Shown: one piece after another, positions 23,443-33,257 of the stretch
Numbering within the stretch: position 1 is the first letter of the stretch
Layout of the letters: every line of letters begins with the position of its first letter
NCBI GenBank assembly: GCA_016720545.1
Contig: JADKKK010000009.1
Coordinates: 186,001 to 250,000 of the forward strand
Source: Myxococcales bacterium
GTDB taxonomy: Bacteria > Myxococcota_A > Polyangia > Polyangiales > Polyangiaceae
Length of the DNA stretch: 64,000 nucleotides
Reading direction: 5' to 3'
Notes under the pieces: model-generated
The model's database searches: none
Seen by the model: only the letters and a program-made list of their open reading frames with translations
Told to the model about the DNA's origin: nothing
Translations under genes and position numbers: made by a program

Positions 23443-24678
23443 ATGCCACTCCTCCGCACCTTCTCCGTCCTCTCTGTCGCGGCGCTCGCCGCCGCGCTCG
23501 CGCTCGGGTGCAGCTCGGCCGCCCCGGTCGAGGAAGGCGATGACGGCACGTCGGTCGACGACATCACGCCGCAGTCGGCGGCCACCATCTGGACACTCGC
23601 GGAGCTCTGCGACTCCAACATCACGCGCCACTCGGCGGTGAAGGCGCAGGAGACCGCCGCGGGCGTCGTGCGCTGGCAGTGCGGCGACCGCGAGGGCGTC
23701 GACGGCGAGCTCGATCGCGGCCAGGAGTACTGCGAGTACATGGCCGTCTCGAACGGCAAGAAGGTCACCAAGGCCACCGAGATCACCAAGGGCAAGCCGC
23801 TCCAGTGCCTCTTCACGTCGGTGTACTCCGACGTCGACGGCCAGAGCCAATACGACGCCGCGGGCAAGAACACGTACGCGTCCGGCGCGATCGACGGCGA
23901 GCTCGCGGCGGCCCTCTCCGCGAAGGAGAACCTCGACGCCTCCATCGACCCGAAGCTCGTCCGCATGAAGGGCCAGTTCAACACGCGCGGCGCCGCCACC
24001 ACGCTCATCGCCGACTCGATGCGCCTCTCCGCCGAGAAGGGCACCACGAAGGAGCGCGCCTACCAGCGCGCCGCCGCTTGCTATCTCGCCAGCAAGACCG
24101 CGACCCCGGAGAACCGCGCGAAGCTGAAGGGCATCTGCGAGCGCAACGGCCTCGGGAGCTCGAAGAACTGGAAGAGCGTCGAGGCCCTGGGGGTGAAGGT
24201 CGCCGCGGCGAACACCGAGGGCTACGAGGCGCAGCAGTCGATGTACGCGTGCATGTCGGTCAACCGCCTCCAGAACGGCGGCGTCGACTGGCGCATGTCC
24301 GACCCCCACATCACCGAGATCGTGGTGCGCGCCTCGCTCGAGTGCGGCTGCGGCTACGACGCGCTCCCCACCGCGCTCGGTGGCTTCCTCCAAGGAACGT
24401 GGGCTGCGGCCGACAAGCTCCCGCCCGGCTGCCGCCGCGCCAAGCTGAAGGACGGCACCGAGTCGCAGCAGCTCACGATCTGCGACGTGCCCGCGCAGCG
24501 CGTGGCCGAGCTCGAGAACGACTTCGACTTCAGCGAGAACCTCTCGAAGCTGTGCAACGAGATGTACGGCAAGGACATCGTCATGACCGCCCCCGCGCGG
24601 GCCGTCGAGAAGGCCGGCACGTGCGTCAACAAGACCGCCAGCGCGTTCTGCGCGGACTGGACCAAGGGCTCGAAGTGA
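23443..24678 (+). CDS. Hypothetical lipoprotein, -DDI- family
   Basis: A 411-residue protein with a signal peptide and lipobox (LALGC, C23). An acidic segment GDDGTSVDDITPQ follows, with VDDI about 16 residues after the lipidated Cys. The mature part has many cysteines (for example LAELCDSN, WQCGDREG, YCEYMAV, LECGCGYDA, PPGCRRAK, FCADW), so a disulfide-rich fold is likely. No domain is recognised. It is the first of three consecutive lipoproteins sharing the acidic motif; the next gene starts within its stop codon (GTGA). Confidence 0.78.
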   Translation: MPLLRTFSVLSVAALAAALALGCSSAAPVEEGDDGTSVDDITPQSAATIWTLAELCDSNITRHSAVKAQETAAGVVRWQCGDREGVDGELDRGQEYCEYMAVSNGKKVTKATEITKGKPLQCLFTSVYSDVDGQSQYDAAGKNTYASGAIDGELAAALSAKENLDASIDPKLVRMKGQFNTRGAATTLIADSMRLSAEKGTTKERAYQRAAACYLASKTATPENRAKLKGICERNGLGSSKNWKSVEALGVKVAAANTEGYEAQQSMYACMSVNRLQNGGVDWRMSDPHITEIVVRASLECGCGYDALPTALGGFLQGTWAAADKLPPGCRRAKLKDGTESQQLTICDVPAQRVAELENDFDFSENLSKLCNEMYGKDIVMTAPARAVEKAGTCVNKTASAFCADWTKGSK

Positions 24679-26324
24679 GGTCGCTGAGGGTGTGGGCCGC
24701 GCTCCGGCGGGCACCTCACGTCGCGCCGCTCGGCTTGGCGTGGGCCCTCGCGTCCGCCGTGGCCCTCGCCGCGTCCGCCGCTGCATGCAGCAGCACCGTC
24801 GTCGACCCGATCGAGGAGTCTGAAGAGGACATCGCCGAGGCCGACGGACTCTTCGGGGACGACCGCGTGGCCGACGTCCTCCGCAAGGATCTGAAGAAGG
24901 TCCCCGCGAGCTACGCGCAGGCCGAGAAGCTCTTCGGCATGGGCCGCGCGTGCGCTCGCACCGACTCGAAAGAGATCTTCGTCGTCGAGGAGGCGCAGAC
25001 CCGCGGCGAGACCGGCACCGCGAAGACCAACACGATCCTGCCGCGCGCGATCGTCACGGGCTGCAACACCCCCGACCGCGTCGCGCCACCCGAAGTGTAC
25101 GACCCGCAGTGGGGCAGCTACAGCCTCATGATGGCGCTCTTCAGCGATCCCTACACCGAGGCGGGCAAGGCCGGCGACACGATGGTGTTCGACCGCGTGG
25201 AGGTCATGGCCCTCGACCGGCGGACGGGGCTCTACAACTTCTACGTGTTCTCGCCAGGGCCCGATCCCGCGGGGCCCGGCGTCATGCAGCGCGTGCGGCT
25301 CATGCCGAACAACTCGGTGCTCGTGTACGAGAAGAAGCCGACGGCCAAGCGCACGACGAAGGCGCCCAGCACGAAGGACCGGCAGTGCAACGACTGCCAC
25401 GTGAACATGGGCCCGCTCATGAACGAGATGTCCGAGCCGTGGACCAACTGGGTCTCTACCCACAAGCTGCTGCCGGTCGACACCAACATCAGCGGCGCCA
25501 CCAAAGAGATCGTCAGCGAGAGCGCGTCGCTCGACAAGAGCCACTCGCGCCTCAGCTTCGCCAACGATCTCGAGAAGATCATGGTCGCCGGTACGGCGGC
25601 GTGGAACGAGGGCCTCCCCAAGCAAGACGGCACCGTGGTCGACCGAACCGGATTCGTCGCGGCCAACCTCGACGGCGATCAGCCCAAGGGGATAGGCGGC
25701 CTCCTGAAGAGCGTCTTCTGCGAGACCGAGCTGCGCTACACCAGCGGCTTCGAGACCGTGCCGCTGGAGGTGTTCGCCGACCCGTTCGTCTTCGGCAGCG
25801 CGCTCGTGCGCCCGCTCTCGTACTCGCTCGACGTCTTCCCGCGGATGATGCCCGTGCGCTCCGAGATGGATAAGCGCATCGAGCGCGCCCTCCAAAAGAA
25901 GGGAGTCCTCACGTTCGCGACGGTCACCGCCGCGCGCCTCTTCGACGAGAAGAACGACATCTTCTCTCCAGCCCGCTGCGCGCTCCACGCCCAGGTGCTC
26001 GTGAACCTCCCCACCGAGGCCGCCAAGGTCGACGCGCACGTGCGGACCGTCCTCCGCGCGGCCGTCGACGGCGCCATCCCCGAGGGGCCGCGCCGCGAGT
26101 ACGCGCGGGTGCTGCTCGACGACAACGCCAAAGACAAGGTCTCGGCCGCGCGCACCGCCTACCTCACCGAGGCCGTGCCTCGCATCAAGGCGGAGCTCGA
26201 CAAGGTGCAGACCGCCGAGGGCCGCGCGCAGCTGAAGCGCCGCTCGACCGAGCGCAAGGCGCTCGCGCAGAAGATGTTCCCGGGCTCGCGGGTGCCGCTG
26301 CCGCTCCTACCCGCCGAAGAGTGA
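24675..26324 (+). CDS. CXXCH lipoprotein, -EDI- family
   Basis: A 549-residue protein starting at GTG 24675 in a GTGA overlap with the upstream gene. The signal peptide ends at a lipobox-like SAAAC (C38) and is followed by EESEEDIAEADG. A central RQCNDCHVNMGPLMNE contains C-x2-C-H and is followed by EPWTNWVSTHK; the same CxxCH...W.NW arrangement is found in the next gene (CMACHTSGGPIMKEL...WANW). Both also share a C-terminal RCALHAQVL / RCALADALP segment. The two are therefore paralogs. One covalently bound heme is possible, but this is inference. Function unknown. Confidence 0.78.
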   Translation: MRSLRVWAALRRAPHVAPLGLAWALASAVALAASAAACSSTVVDPIEESEEDIAEADGLFGDDRVADVLRKDLKKVPASYAQAEKLFGMGRACARTDSKEIFVVEEAQTRGETGTAKTNTILPRAIVTGCNTPDRVAPPEVYDPQWGSYSLMMALFSDPYTEAGKAGDTMVFDRVEVMALDRRTGLYNFYVFSPGPDPAGPGVMQRVRLMPNNSVLVYEKKPTAKRTTKAPSTKDRQCNDCHVNMGPLMNEMSEPWTNWVSTHKLLPVDTNISGATKEIVSESASLDKSHSRLSFANDLEKIMVAGTAAWNEGLPKQDGTVVDRTGFVAANLDGDQPKGIGGLLKSVFCETELRYTSGFETVPLEVFADPFVFGSALVRPLSYSLDVFPRMMPVRSEMDKRIERALQKKGVLTFATVTAARLFDEKNDIFSPARCALHAQVLVNLPTEAAKVDAHVRTVLRAAVDGAIPEGPRREYARVLLDDNAKDKVSAARTAYLTEAVPRIKAELDKVQTAEGRAQLKRRSTERKALAQKMFPGSRVPLPLLPAEE

Positions 26325-26377
26325 GCCGCGACCGCGGTCGTCAGATTTTGTCTTACTTTCAAGAGGTTGAGAAGACC

Positions 26378-28162
26378 ATGAAGCTCATTCGTCGCACGCT
26401 CCTGCCGCTCGTCGCGCTGTCGACCGCCGCCCTCTCTGGCTTCTTCCTCCCCGCCTGCGGGGGCTCCGGCACGACGCCCTCCGAGGAGACCGCCGACGAA
26501 GACATCACGGTCGCCGGCGTGCCCGACGACACCTTCCTCACCAACGTGCTCGCGGGCTCGAAGTGCACCGTGATCGTGAAGGGGAAGCGGACGCGCACGA
26601 AGGGCACCGCCCCGTGCCCGACCACGCTCAACGCCATCCTCGACAAGCTCGAGGGGGTCGCGCCGGCCGCGGCCCCGCCGGGCTCCGCCGCGCCCTCCGG
26701 CTCCGCCACCGGCTCGGCCGCGCCGTCCGGCTCGGCCGCGCCGTCCGGCTCGGCCGCGCCGTCCGGGACGGGCACCACGCCGCCCCCGCCGGCCCCCGTC
26801 CCGGCGTCGAAGCCCGAGTTCTTCGTCGTGTCCGAGCTCGGCGACCGACCCTCCCTCGACAACGCCTACCGCTTCGTCATCGCGGGCGGCGCTGGCGTCT
26901 CCAGCGAGAAGCTCTACGTCGCCTCGTTCACGTCTGGCAAGGGCGCTCCGCAGGGCGGCACCGAGGTCATGGCGTGGAGCGAGAAGATCCAGGCGTTCGC
27001 CTACTACAAGGAAGAAGGCGGCAACTGGGTCCGCAAGGGCGACGGCACGATGGTCCCGTCGCAGGCGAAGGGCGCGAAGCCCACCTTCGAGTGCATGGCG
27101 TGCCACACCTCCGGCGGCCCCATCATGAAGGAGCTCCACGACTCGTGGGCGAACTGGACCTCCACGTGGATGACCGTCACCGATCCCAAGTCGCCCGACG
27201 CCGCGTTCAACCGCATGTTCGGCAAGGTGACCCGCGCCGACGACATGGAGAAGCGCATCATCGCCTCCGAGCACCTTCACGTGAAGGGCCGCGTCGATCG
27301 CGCCAAGACGGGCGGCGATCTGAAGGGCGTCCTCACGCAGCTGTTCTGCGACGTGGGCGAGGGCACGCTCATCGCTGCGCACTCGAAGAACAGCCAGCGC
27401 TTCGGCACGGTGAGCACGTTCTCGAGCATGCTCCCCGGCGCCTTCGTCGTGAGCCCCCTCTTCCGCGCGCCGCGCACCGGCACCGGCACCGAGCTCGGCC
27501 TCGAGAACAACCTCAAGTTCAGCCTCCCGCAGATCGACTCGCTCTCGGTCGACTCCAAGGCGTACTCCGACACGCTCGCCAAGTTCGGCAGCAAGATCGG
27601 CGGCGAGGCTGGCGACTCCATCTTCCCGATGAACGGCCCCGAGAAGAGCTACGCCGACATCGACGCGGTGCAGGAGCTGCTCCGTCAGGGCCTCGTCGAC
27701 GCGGACTTCGTCGCCGACGTGCTCATGACCGATTTCACCACCCCGGCGTTCTCCGCGCCGCGCTGCGCCCTCGCCGACGCCCTCCCGGCCACGTGGAAGG
27801 ATCCGGCGGAGCTCAAGACCGCGTTCGCCGCGAACCTCGCCAAGTCGAACGCGCGCGGCGCGAAGGGCCTCGCGGCTCGCCTGGCCAAGACCGACGACGC
27901 CGCCGCCCACACCGCGACCCTCGAGGCCTACGGCAAGGCTTGCGCCGACCGCAAGACCGCCAACGCGGCGACCTTCACCGAGGACACCCTGCGCGTCCTC
28001 TCCCAGCGCCGCCTCGAGTTCGTGGACGCCTACGGGTCCCTCGTGGAGTCGGAGGCGCTGCTCCCCGTCGACAACCTCGGCTCCAAGCCTGGCGCGCAGC
28101 GCTTCAACGGCACGACCTGCGTCCTCGAGCCGCAGTCGGCCGCGTTCGTCGGCGAGCAGTAG
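26378..28162 (+). CDS. CXXCH lipoprotein with Gly-Ser-Ala-Pro linker, -EDI- family
   Basis: A 594-residue lipoprotein (lipobox LPAC, C27), paralog of the preceding gene. Residues 37-43 (ETADEDI) carry the shared acidic motif. Residues ~100-135 are a low-complexity linker of GSAAPS units. The CMACHTSGGPIMKEL segment (C239, C242, H243) precedes HDSWANWTSTW. ATG 26378 follows an AT-rich patch (26343-26365) unusual for this GC-rich region, possibly part of a promoter. A perfect hairpin terminator lies 25 bases downstream of the stop. No function is known. Confidence 0.78.
   Translation: MKLIRRTLLPLVALSTAALSGFFLPACGGSGTTPSEETADEDITVAGVPDDTFLTNVLAGSKCTVIVKGKRTRTKGTAPCPTTLNAILDKLEGVAPAAAPPGSAAPSGSATGSAAPSGSAAPSGSAAPSGTGTTPPPPAPVPASKPEFFVVSELGDRPSLDNAYRFVIAGGAGVSSEKLYVASFTSGKGAPQGGTEVMAWSEKIQAFAYYKEEGGNWVRKGDGTMVPSQAKGAKPTFECMACHTSGGPIMKELHDSWANWTSTWMTVTDPKSPDAAFNRMFGKVTRADDMEKRIIASEHLHVKGRVDRAKTGGDLKGVLTQLFCDVGEGTLIAAHSKNSQRFGTVSTFSSMLPGAFVVSPLFRAPRTGTGTELGLENNLKFSLPQIDSLSVDSKAYSDTLAKFGSKIGGEAGDSIFPMNGPEKSYADIDAVQELLRQGLVDADFVADVLMTDFTTPAFSAPRCALADALPATWKDPAELKTAFAANLAKSNARGAKGLAARLAKTDDAAAHTATLEAYGKACADRKTANAATFTEDTLRVLSQRRLEFVDAYGSLVESEALLPVDNLGSKPGAQRFNGTTCVLEPQSAAFVGEQ
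26681..26764 (+). repeat. 18-bp tandem repeat encoding GSAAPS units
   Basis: In-frame 18-bp units: one variant at 26681-26698, a partial unit with Thr at 26699-26710, then three perfect copies at 26711-26764 (GGCTCGGCCGCGCCGTCC). They encode the flexible linker of the lipoprotein and are likely to vary in number between strains. Confidence 0.8.
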
Positions 28163-28186
28163 CCGCCGCGCGGACACGCCGCTTCG

Positions 28187-28223
28187 CACGGATCTGCCTC
28201 CCGGGGCAGGTCCGTGGTCGTTT
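28187..28223 (+). terminator. Hairpin terminator after the lipoprotein genes
   Basis: Arms CACGGATCTGCC (28187-28198) and GGCAGGTCCGTG (28205-28216) pair over 12 bp with one G-U pair, closing a 6-base loop. GTCGTTT follows, a short T-rich tail. It lies 25 bases after the stop of the 26378 gene. Confidence 0.65.
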
Positions 28224-28457
28224 GTGGGGTCGACCGCCGCGCTCGGGGCAGCCTTGGGGCTAGAGCCGCGAAATTTGCGGCCTTCGCGGGCCGCCGTGTC
28301 CTCGTGGCGCGAGCCGGGGAACTTCTCGCGCGCTGGCGCGTCCTATCGACCTGCGCGTCTCGACGCGCGTTGCTTCGCGCGATCGATCCGGCATACGTTC
28401 AGACCCGGTCGCCAACAGCCTTCGTCCGTCGGGCGACATGCCCAGGGGAAACTGCCG

Positions 28458-31400
28458 ATGCGCTCGTTTCGTCCGTTCGCGTGCCTCCTCGTGCTCGTGC
28501 CGCTCGCGGCTTCGCTCCCGTTCTTGGTCGTGGGGTGCAAAGGACCGTCGCCGGCGGCGGTCGTCGCCCACGGCGACACCTTCGCGGAGCTCCGCGCGGT
28601 GAAGGGAGAGATCACCGTCGCCGAGGGCGGACAACCCGCGCGCGCGCCCTACCCTCGCGAGCGTCTCACCGAGACGAGTGTGGTGACCCTCGGGGCCGGC
28701 GCCCTGGCGTGGATCCGACGCGACACCGGCGCCGTGTGGCTCCTGGCCGGGCCAGCCGAGCTCCGCATGACCGGTGACTCGGCCAAGCTCTCCTCGGGGC
28801 GGGTCTTCGTCGACGGCGAGGACGGCCCGCCCGTCCGCATCGACTCCCCGCGCGGCGTGATCGAGCTGTCCGACGCGCGGGCCAGCGTGGAGGTCACGCC
28901 GGACGGCACGGAGGACATCTACGTGCTCCGCGGCGCGGCGCGAGCCGCGGCGCGACCCGAGCGGGCGATCGCCGGCGAGCGACTCACGCTCAGGGCCGAC
29001 GGCTCCGTCACTCGCAGCGCCGCCGTCGCCTGGGACGACTGGACCGGCGGCCTCGCCACCGCCGATCCGGGCGCGCAGCCAGCGCCGTTCGGGCTCGGCA
29101 CGGTGGGCGCGCGGCCGCCTGGTGATAAGGGTAAACCAAGGTTTTCATTGGTGATTGAGCGCCTCGATGTGCGCGTCACGGTCGACCACGACTTCGCCGT
29201 CACCGAGGTCGATCAGACCTTCGTGAACCCGAGCTCGGCGACCGTCGAGGGCATCTTCAGCTTCCGCACGCCGCCCGGCGCCGTGCTCCACAAGTTCGGC
29301 GTCGATCGCGAGGGCGAGATCGTGTGGGGCCGCGTGAAGGAGAGCGCGGCGGCCAAGGCGCAGTACGAGAGCAACGTCTACGCGGGCTCCACCGAGGATC
29401 CTGCGCTCCTCTCTTGGGCGGCGCCGGGTGTGTACAACGCGCGCCTTTACCCCATCGAGCCTGGCGCGAAGCGACGCGTGGTGACGCGCTACGCCGAGTG
29501 GCTCTCCCGGCAGGGGCCGAAGGCGGATCGTCGCGTCTACGTCTACCCGATGGCCGCCGAGGGCGCGCGCGCCTCGCTGCCGCGCATCGAGGAGCTCCGC
29601 GTCTCTCTCGACCTCGCGCGCGCCGGCGCCACCCGTGTCCGCGCGGGCATGAACGGCCGCGCCGAGGGCAAGAGCGTCGTCATCCAGGCCTTCGACCTCG
29701 TCCCCCGGGCCGATCTCGCGGTCGAGCTGTTCGACGGCGGGGAGAGCGAGCCGGTCGCGTACCGCGCGCGCCACGCGCTCACGGCGGCCGACGTCCCGAT
29801 GAACGCCGACGCCAAATTCGCTGAGCAAGTCTCGAAGGAGGAGCCCGACTACCTCCTCGTCCCGCTCCGCGGCGGCTCGGTCGACGTGGCCCCCAAAGGC
29901 ATCGATCTCGCGATCGTGGTCGACACGTCCGCGGCGACCGAGCCCGGGGCGCTCGCCGTGGCGCGGAGCCTCACCGCGGCGCTGCTCGCCCACCTCGGCC
30001 CAGACGATCGCGCGGCGCTCTGGGCCGGCGACGCGACCCTCCGGCCGGTGGGCGAAGGCGGCGGTGAGCTCGGGCCCGTCGACGCGGCGCGCAGGCGGGC
30101 GTGGCTCTCCGGGCTCGCGAGCGTCGAGCGCGGCGGCGCGACCGATCTCGGCGCCCTGCTCGCCGAGGCGGCAAGCAAGCTCGACACCAAGCGCCGAGGC
30201 GCCGTGCTGTACATCGGCGACGGCCTGCCCTCGGTGGGCGAGCTCACCCCGAAGTCCTTGCGCGACCGCATGGCGAGGCTGCCGCCGAGCACGCGAGTGT
30301 TCGCGGCGGGCGTCGGCAGCCGCGCGAACATGCCGCTGCTCGCTTCCATCGCGCGGGGGGCGCCGGCGGAGTCGGTCGGGGATGGCTACAGCGCCGCGCG
30401 GGCCGCGCTCCGGCTCCTCGAGGCGGCCCAGAGCCCCGCGTGGGTGGGCGCGTCGCTCGACCTCGCGGGTGTCGAGCGCGTGCTCCCTCGCGAGCTGCCG
30501 CCCGTGGGCCTGGACGACAGCGTCCTCGTCGTCGGTCGGGTGGCGGGCAAGGCGCCGGGCTTCGTGGACATCAAGAGCGGAGACGTGACGAGCCACAAGG
30601 CCTTACGGGTCGTGGAGATCGACGACGGCGGCGATCTGCGCCGTCGCTGGGGGCAAGGCCGCATGGAGGAGCTGCTGGCGGAGGGCGCGGGCCGCGCCTC
30701 GCTCGTCGACATCGGGCGGCGCTACAGCCTCGTCTCCCCGTACACGTCGCTCTACGTCCCCACGGCTCGCGAGGTCCAGCAGGGCGCCGACACGGGCGAC
30801 TCTCTCGCCGAGGCGCGGGCCGCCGCCGTGGAGCGCCGCCGCTTCTGGCGGCCGTGGTCGCGCACGTGGAGGCTGGATGACTCGACGTTGGAGGCCTCTC
30901 CTGCTTCGGTCGCGGACAACAAAGAAGGCGGCACGGGGACGCGAGCCAAGGGCGAGGAGGGGTCGATGGGCGCGCCCAGAGCGCCCAGCAACCACCGGTA
31001 CGCCGTGCGAGGCCCGTCCGACTCGTCGAACGCGGACGATGAGCGGAAGAACGCGCTGAAGGACTCCGCCGAGTTCGGGATGATCGGGCTGCTCGACCCG
31101 CAGGCGCCGCCGCCGCCCCCGGGGCCGCCTCGTGACGCTCCCGTCGAGTCCGCGCCCATGGCCGCGGCCACAGCGGCGAGCGCGCCCGCGGCGCCCGCGC
31201 AGGAGGTCGCGAAGCAGGGCAAGGGTGGGATGTGGGCCACCGACGGCGACACCCTCGCCGGGACCGGCGAGGGCGGCGGTGGCCGAGGCGAAGGCATCGG
31301 CCTCGGCAACATCGGCACCCTCGGCCACGGCGCCGGGACGGGGACAGGTCAGGGCTTCGGCAGCGGCGCGGGCCGCCTCGGCGGCCAGCACGCCACGCAG

Positions 31401-33257
31401 GCGCCGCAGCTGCGTCAGGGCGCGACCCAGGTCAACGGCCGCCTGCCCCCCGAGGTGATCCAGCGCATCGTTCGCCAGAATTTCGGACGCTTCCGCTTGT
31501 GTTACGAGAACGGGCTCCGCAGCAACCCAAACCTCCGGGGATGGGTGAGCACGCGCTTCGTCATCGACCGGTCGGGCGCCGTCTCGGCGGCCTCTGTCGC
31601 CTCCTCCGATCTGGGCGACCCGGCGGTGGCTCAGTGCGTGGTGCGGTCGTTCGGGAACATGAGCTTCCCCGCGCCCGAGGGGGGCGTCGTCTCGGTGGTC
31701 TACCCGATCGCGTTCGCTCCTGGGGGCGAGTCGCTGCCGCAGCCGGCGCCGCAGGCCGCCCAACCCGCGCAACCCGCCCAAACGGTACCGCAGGCCGCCG
31801 CCGTCTCGGCGTTCTCGGTCTCCCTGGGCGTCATCGGGCATGTGCCCCGTCCGTGCGGTGCCGCGGCGGATCTTCCTCTCGCCGAGCGACGCGTCCTCTG
31901 GAGCGAGCGCCTCGCCACCCAGCGCAGCGCGCCGGGCGCCCTCGCGATCTATCGCAAGGCGCTCGAGGACTGTGAGGCGCCCACCTGGCGCGAGCGCACC
32001 ACGCTGCTCCTGCTGATGGTCGAGCAGCTGCCGTCCGTCACCGCGCGCGTCGCGCTCTGGCGCTCGCTCATCCTCACGCCCGCGGCCGACATCGTTTACC
32101 GCGCGGTCGTCGTTCGCGTCCAGACCGTGGCGGAGCTCCACGAGCTTCACCGCGCGCTTGGGCTCGCTTCGGTGGATCCCGACCTGCTGGCGGGCATGCT
32201 CGCGAAGGCCAAGACCCCGCCCGAGCGGCTCGCCGTGCTACGCGCCGCCGCGACGAAGTGGCCCGACGACTTCGAGCTCGGGCTCCGCGTGCTCGACGCG
32301 CTCGAGGACGCCGGCGATGACGGGGGAGGCCGCGCGTGGGCTCGGCGCCTGCGCAGGAGAGCCGACGCCACGGCCCATGTGTGGACAACGGTGGGCGAGT
32401 ATTACCTTCGGCTCGCGGCCCGCGCCACAGGCCCGGCGGCCGAGCGCGATCGCGTGGAGGCGCGGCGCACGTTCGGTGAGCTCGTCGAGTTCTCCCCCGA
32501 GGATCCCGCGGCGCGCCGCCGCCTGGGCGACCTCTTGAGAGCTCACGGGTGGCACGAAGAGGCCCTCCGGCAGTACCTCACGCTGCAGACGCTGACGCCC
32601 GACGACCCCACGGTCCCGCTGCTCGTGGCCGCCGCGTCGCACGGCGTGGGCCGGGTCGAAGAGGCCGTGGCGTGGGCAGAGAAGGCGGCCACGGCCGGCT
32701 CGCCCGACGGCGCCAGCGCGCTCTCGCGGGCCGCGCGTGCGACGGCGCTCTCGTTCCTCGCCGCCGCGCGCGACGAGGCGCTGCGCGCCGGGAAGCGCGA
32801 CGACGCCGAGCGCCTCCTCGGGCGCACGCGGCGCCTGCTCGCCGCGGGGGAGGGCGGGCGACCTGGGGCCGAGCAGGAGCGCAGCGTGCGCGTGCTCGTC
32901 ACCTGGGCTCACCCCGAGCTGCACCCGTCGCTGTGGACGACGGCGCTGGGCGCCCCGATGCCGTCCCCCGACAACTTCCCTAGCTTCGGCGTGGCGGAGG
33001 CGAAGCTCGGGGCGACGCCCGCCCAGGTCGAGCTGAGGCTCGAACCAGAGGACGCCGCGCGTGCGGCGCGCCTGGGGCTCCGGGCGACGGTCACGGTCAT
33101 CGTCGGAGGTGGGACACCGGCCGAGAAGATCACGCGACAGGAGGTCACCTTCGGGACCACGGCCGACCCCGCATCGCGCGTGATCCTCACCCACGACGGC
33201 GCGGCCCTACGCGTCGAGCGCGCGCCGGCCGACAAGGCCAAGGGAGCCGAGCGATGA
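28458..33257 (+). CDS. Giant lipoprotein: FecR-like, VIT, vWA, AgmX/PglI and TPR domains
   Basis: A 1599-residue protein with lipobox LVVGC (C27). ATG 28458 follows AGGGGA with an 8-base gap. Domains in order: FecR-like (~35-190: RLTETSVVTLGAGALAW ... GRVFVDGEDGPPVRI), VIT (~227-345: DHDFAVTEVDQTFVNP, then ESAAAKAQYESNVY), vWA (~480-630; the MIDAS motif is DTSAA instead of DxSxS), a Gly/Thr-rich linker (~925-980), an AgmX/PglI C-terminal domain (~992-1089: RIVRQNFGRFRLCYENGL) and TPR-like helices (~1165-1450). AgmX and PglI act in gliding motility and surface complexes of Myxococcus; a role here is inference. It is the first gene of a three-gene operon. Confidence 0.88.
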   Translation: MRSFRPFACLLVLVPLAASLPFLVVGCKGPSPAAVVAHGDTFAELRAVKGEITVAEGGQPARAPYPRERLTETSVVTLGAGALAWIRRDTGAVWLLAGPAELRMTGDSAKLSSGRVFVDGEDGPPVRIDSPRGVIELSDARASVEVTPDGTEDIYVLRGAARAAARPERAIAGERLTLRADGSVTRSAAVAWDDWTGGLATADPGAQPAPFGLGTVGARPPGDKGKPRFSLVIERLDVRVTVDHDFAVTEVDQTFVNPSSATVEGIFSFRTPPGAVLHKFGVDREGEIVWGRVKESAAAKAQYESNVYAGSTEDPALLSWAAPGVYNARLYPIEPGAKRRVVTRYAEWLSRQGPKADRRVYVYPMAAEGARASLPRIEELRVSLDLARAGATRVRAGMNGRAEGKSVVIQAFDLVPRADLAVELFDGGESEPVAYRARHALTAADVPMNADAKFAEQVSKEEPDYLLVPLRGGSVDVAPKGIDLAIVVDTSAATEPGALAVARSLTAALLAHLGPDDRAALWAGDATLRPVGEGGGELGPVDAARRRAWLSGLASVERGGATDLGALLAEAASKLDTKRRGAVLYIGDGLPSVGELTPKSLRDRMARLPPSTRVFAAGVGSRANMPLLASIARGAPAESVGDGYSAARAALRLLEAAQSPAWVGASLDLAGVERVLPRELPPVGLDDSVLVVGRVAGKAPGFVDIKSGDVTSHKALRVVEIDDGGDLRRRWGQGRMEELLAEGAGRASLVDIGRRYSLVSPYTSLYVPTAREVQQGADTGDSLAEARAAAVERRRFWRPWSRTWRLDDSTLEASPASVADNKEGGTGTRAKGEEGSMGAPRAPSNHRYAVRGPSDSSNADDERKNALKDSAEFGMIGLLDPQAPPPPPGPPRDAPVESAPMAAATAASAPAAPAQEVAKQGKGGMWATDGDTLAGTGEGGGGRGEGIGLGNIGTLGHGAGTGTGQGFGSGAGRLGGQHATQAPQLRQGATQVNGRLPPEVIQRIVRQNFGRFRLCYENGLRSNPNLRGWVSTRFVIDRSGAVSAASVASSDLGDPAVAQCVVRSFGNMSFPAPEGGVVSVVYPIAFAPGGESLPQPAPQAAQPAQPAQTVPQAAAVSAFSVSLGVIGHVPRPCGAAADLPLAERRVLWSERLATQRSAPGALAIYRKALEDCEAPTWRERTTLLLLMVEQLPSVTARVALWRSLILTPAADIVYRAVVVRVQTVAELHELHRALGLASVDPDLLAGMLAKAKTPPERLAVLRAAATKWPDDFELGLRVLDALEDAGDDGGGRAWARRLRRRADATAHVWTTVGEYYLRLAARATGPAAERDRVEARRTFGELVEFSPEDPAARRRLGDLLRAHGWHEEALRQYLTLQTLTPDDPTVPLLVAAASHGVGRVEEAVAWAEKAATAGSPDGASALSRAARATALSFLAAARDEALRAGKRDDAERLLGRTRRLLAAGEGGRPGAEQERSVRVLVTWAHPELHPSLWTTALGAPMPSPDNFPSFGVAEAKLGATPAQVELRLEPEDAARAARLGLRATVTVIVGGGTPAEKITRQEVTFGTTADPASRVILTHDGAALRVERAPADKAKGAER

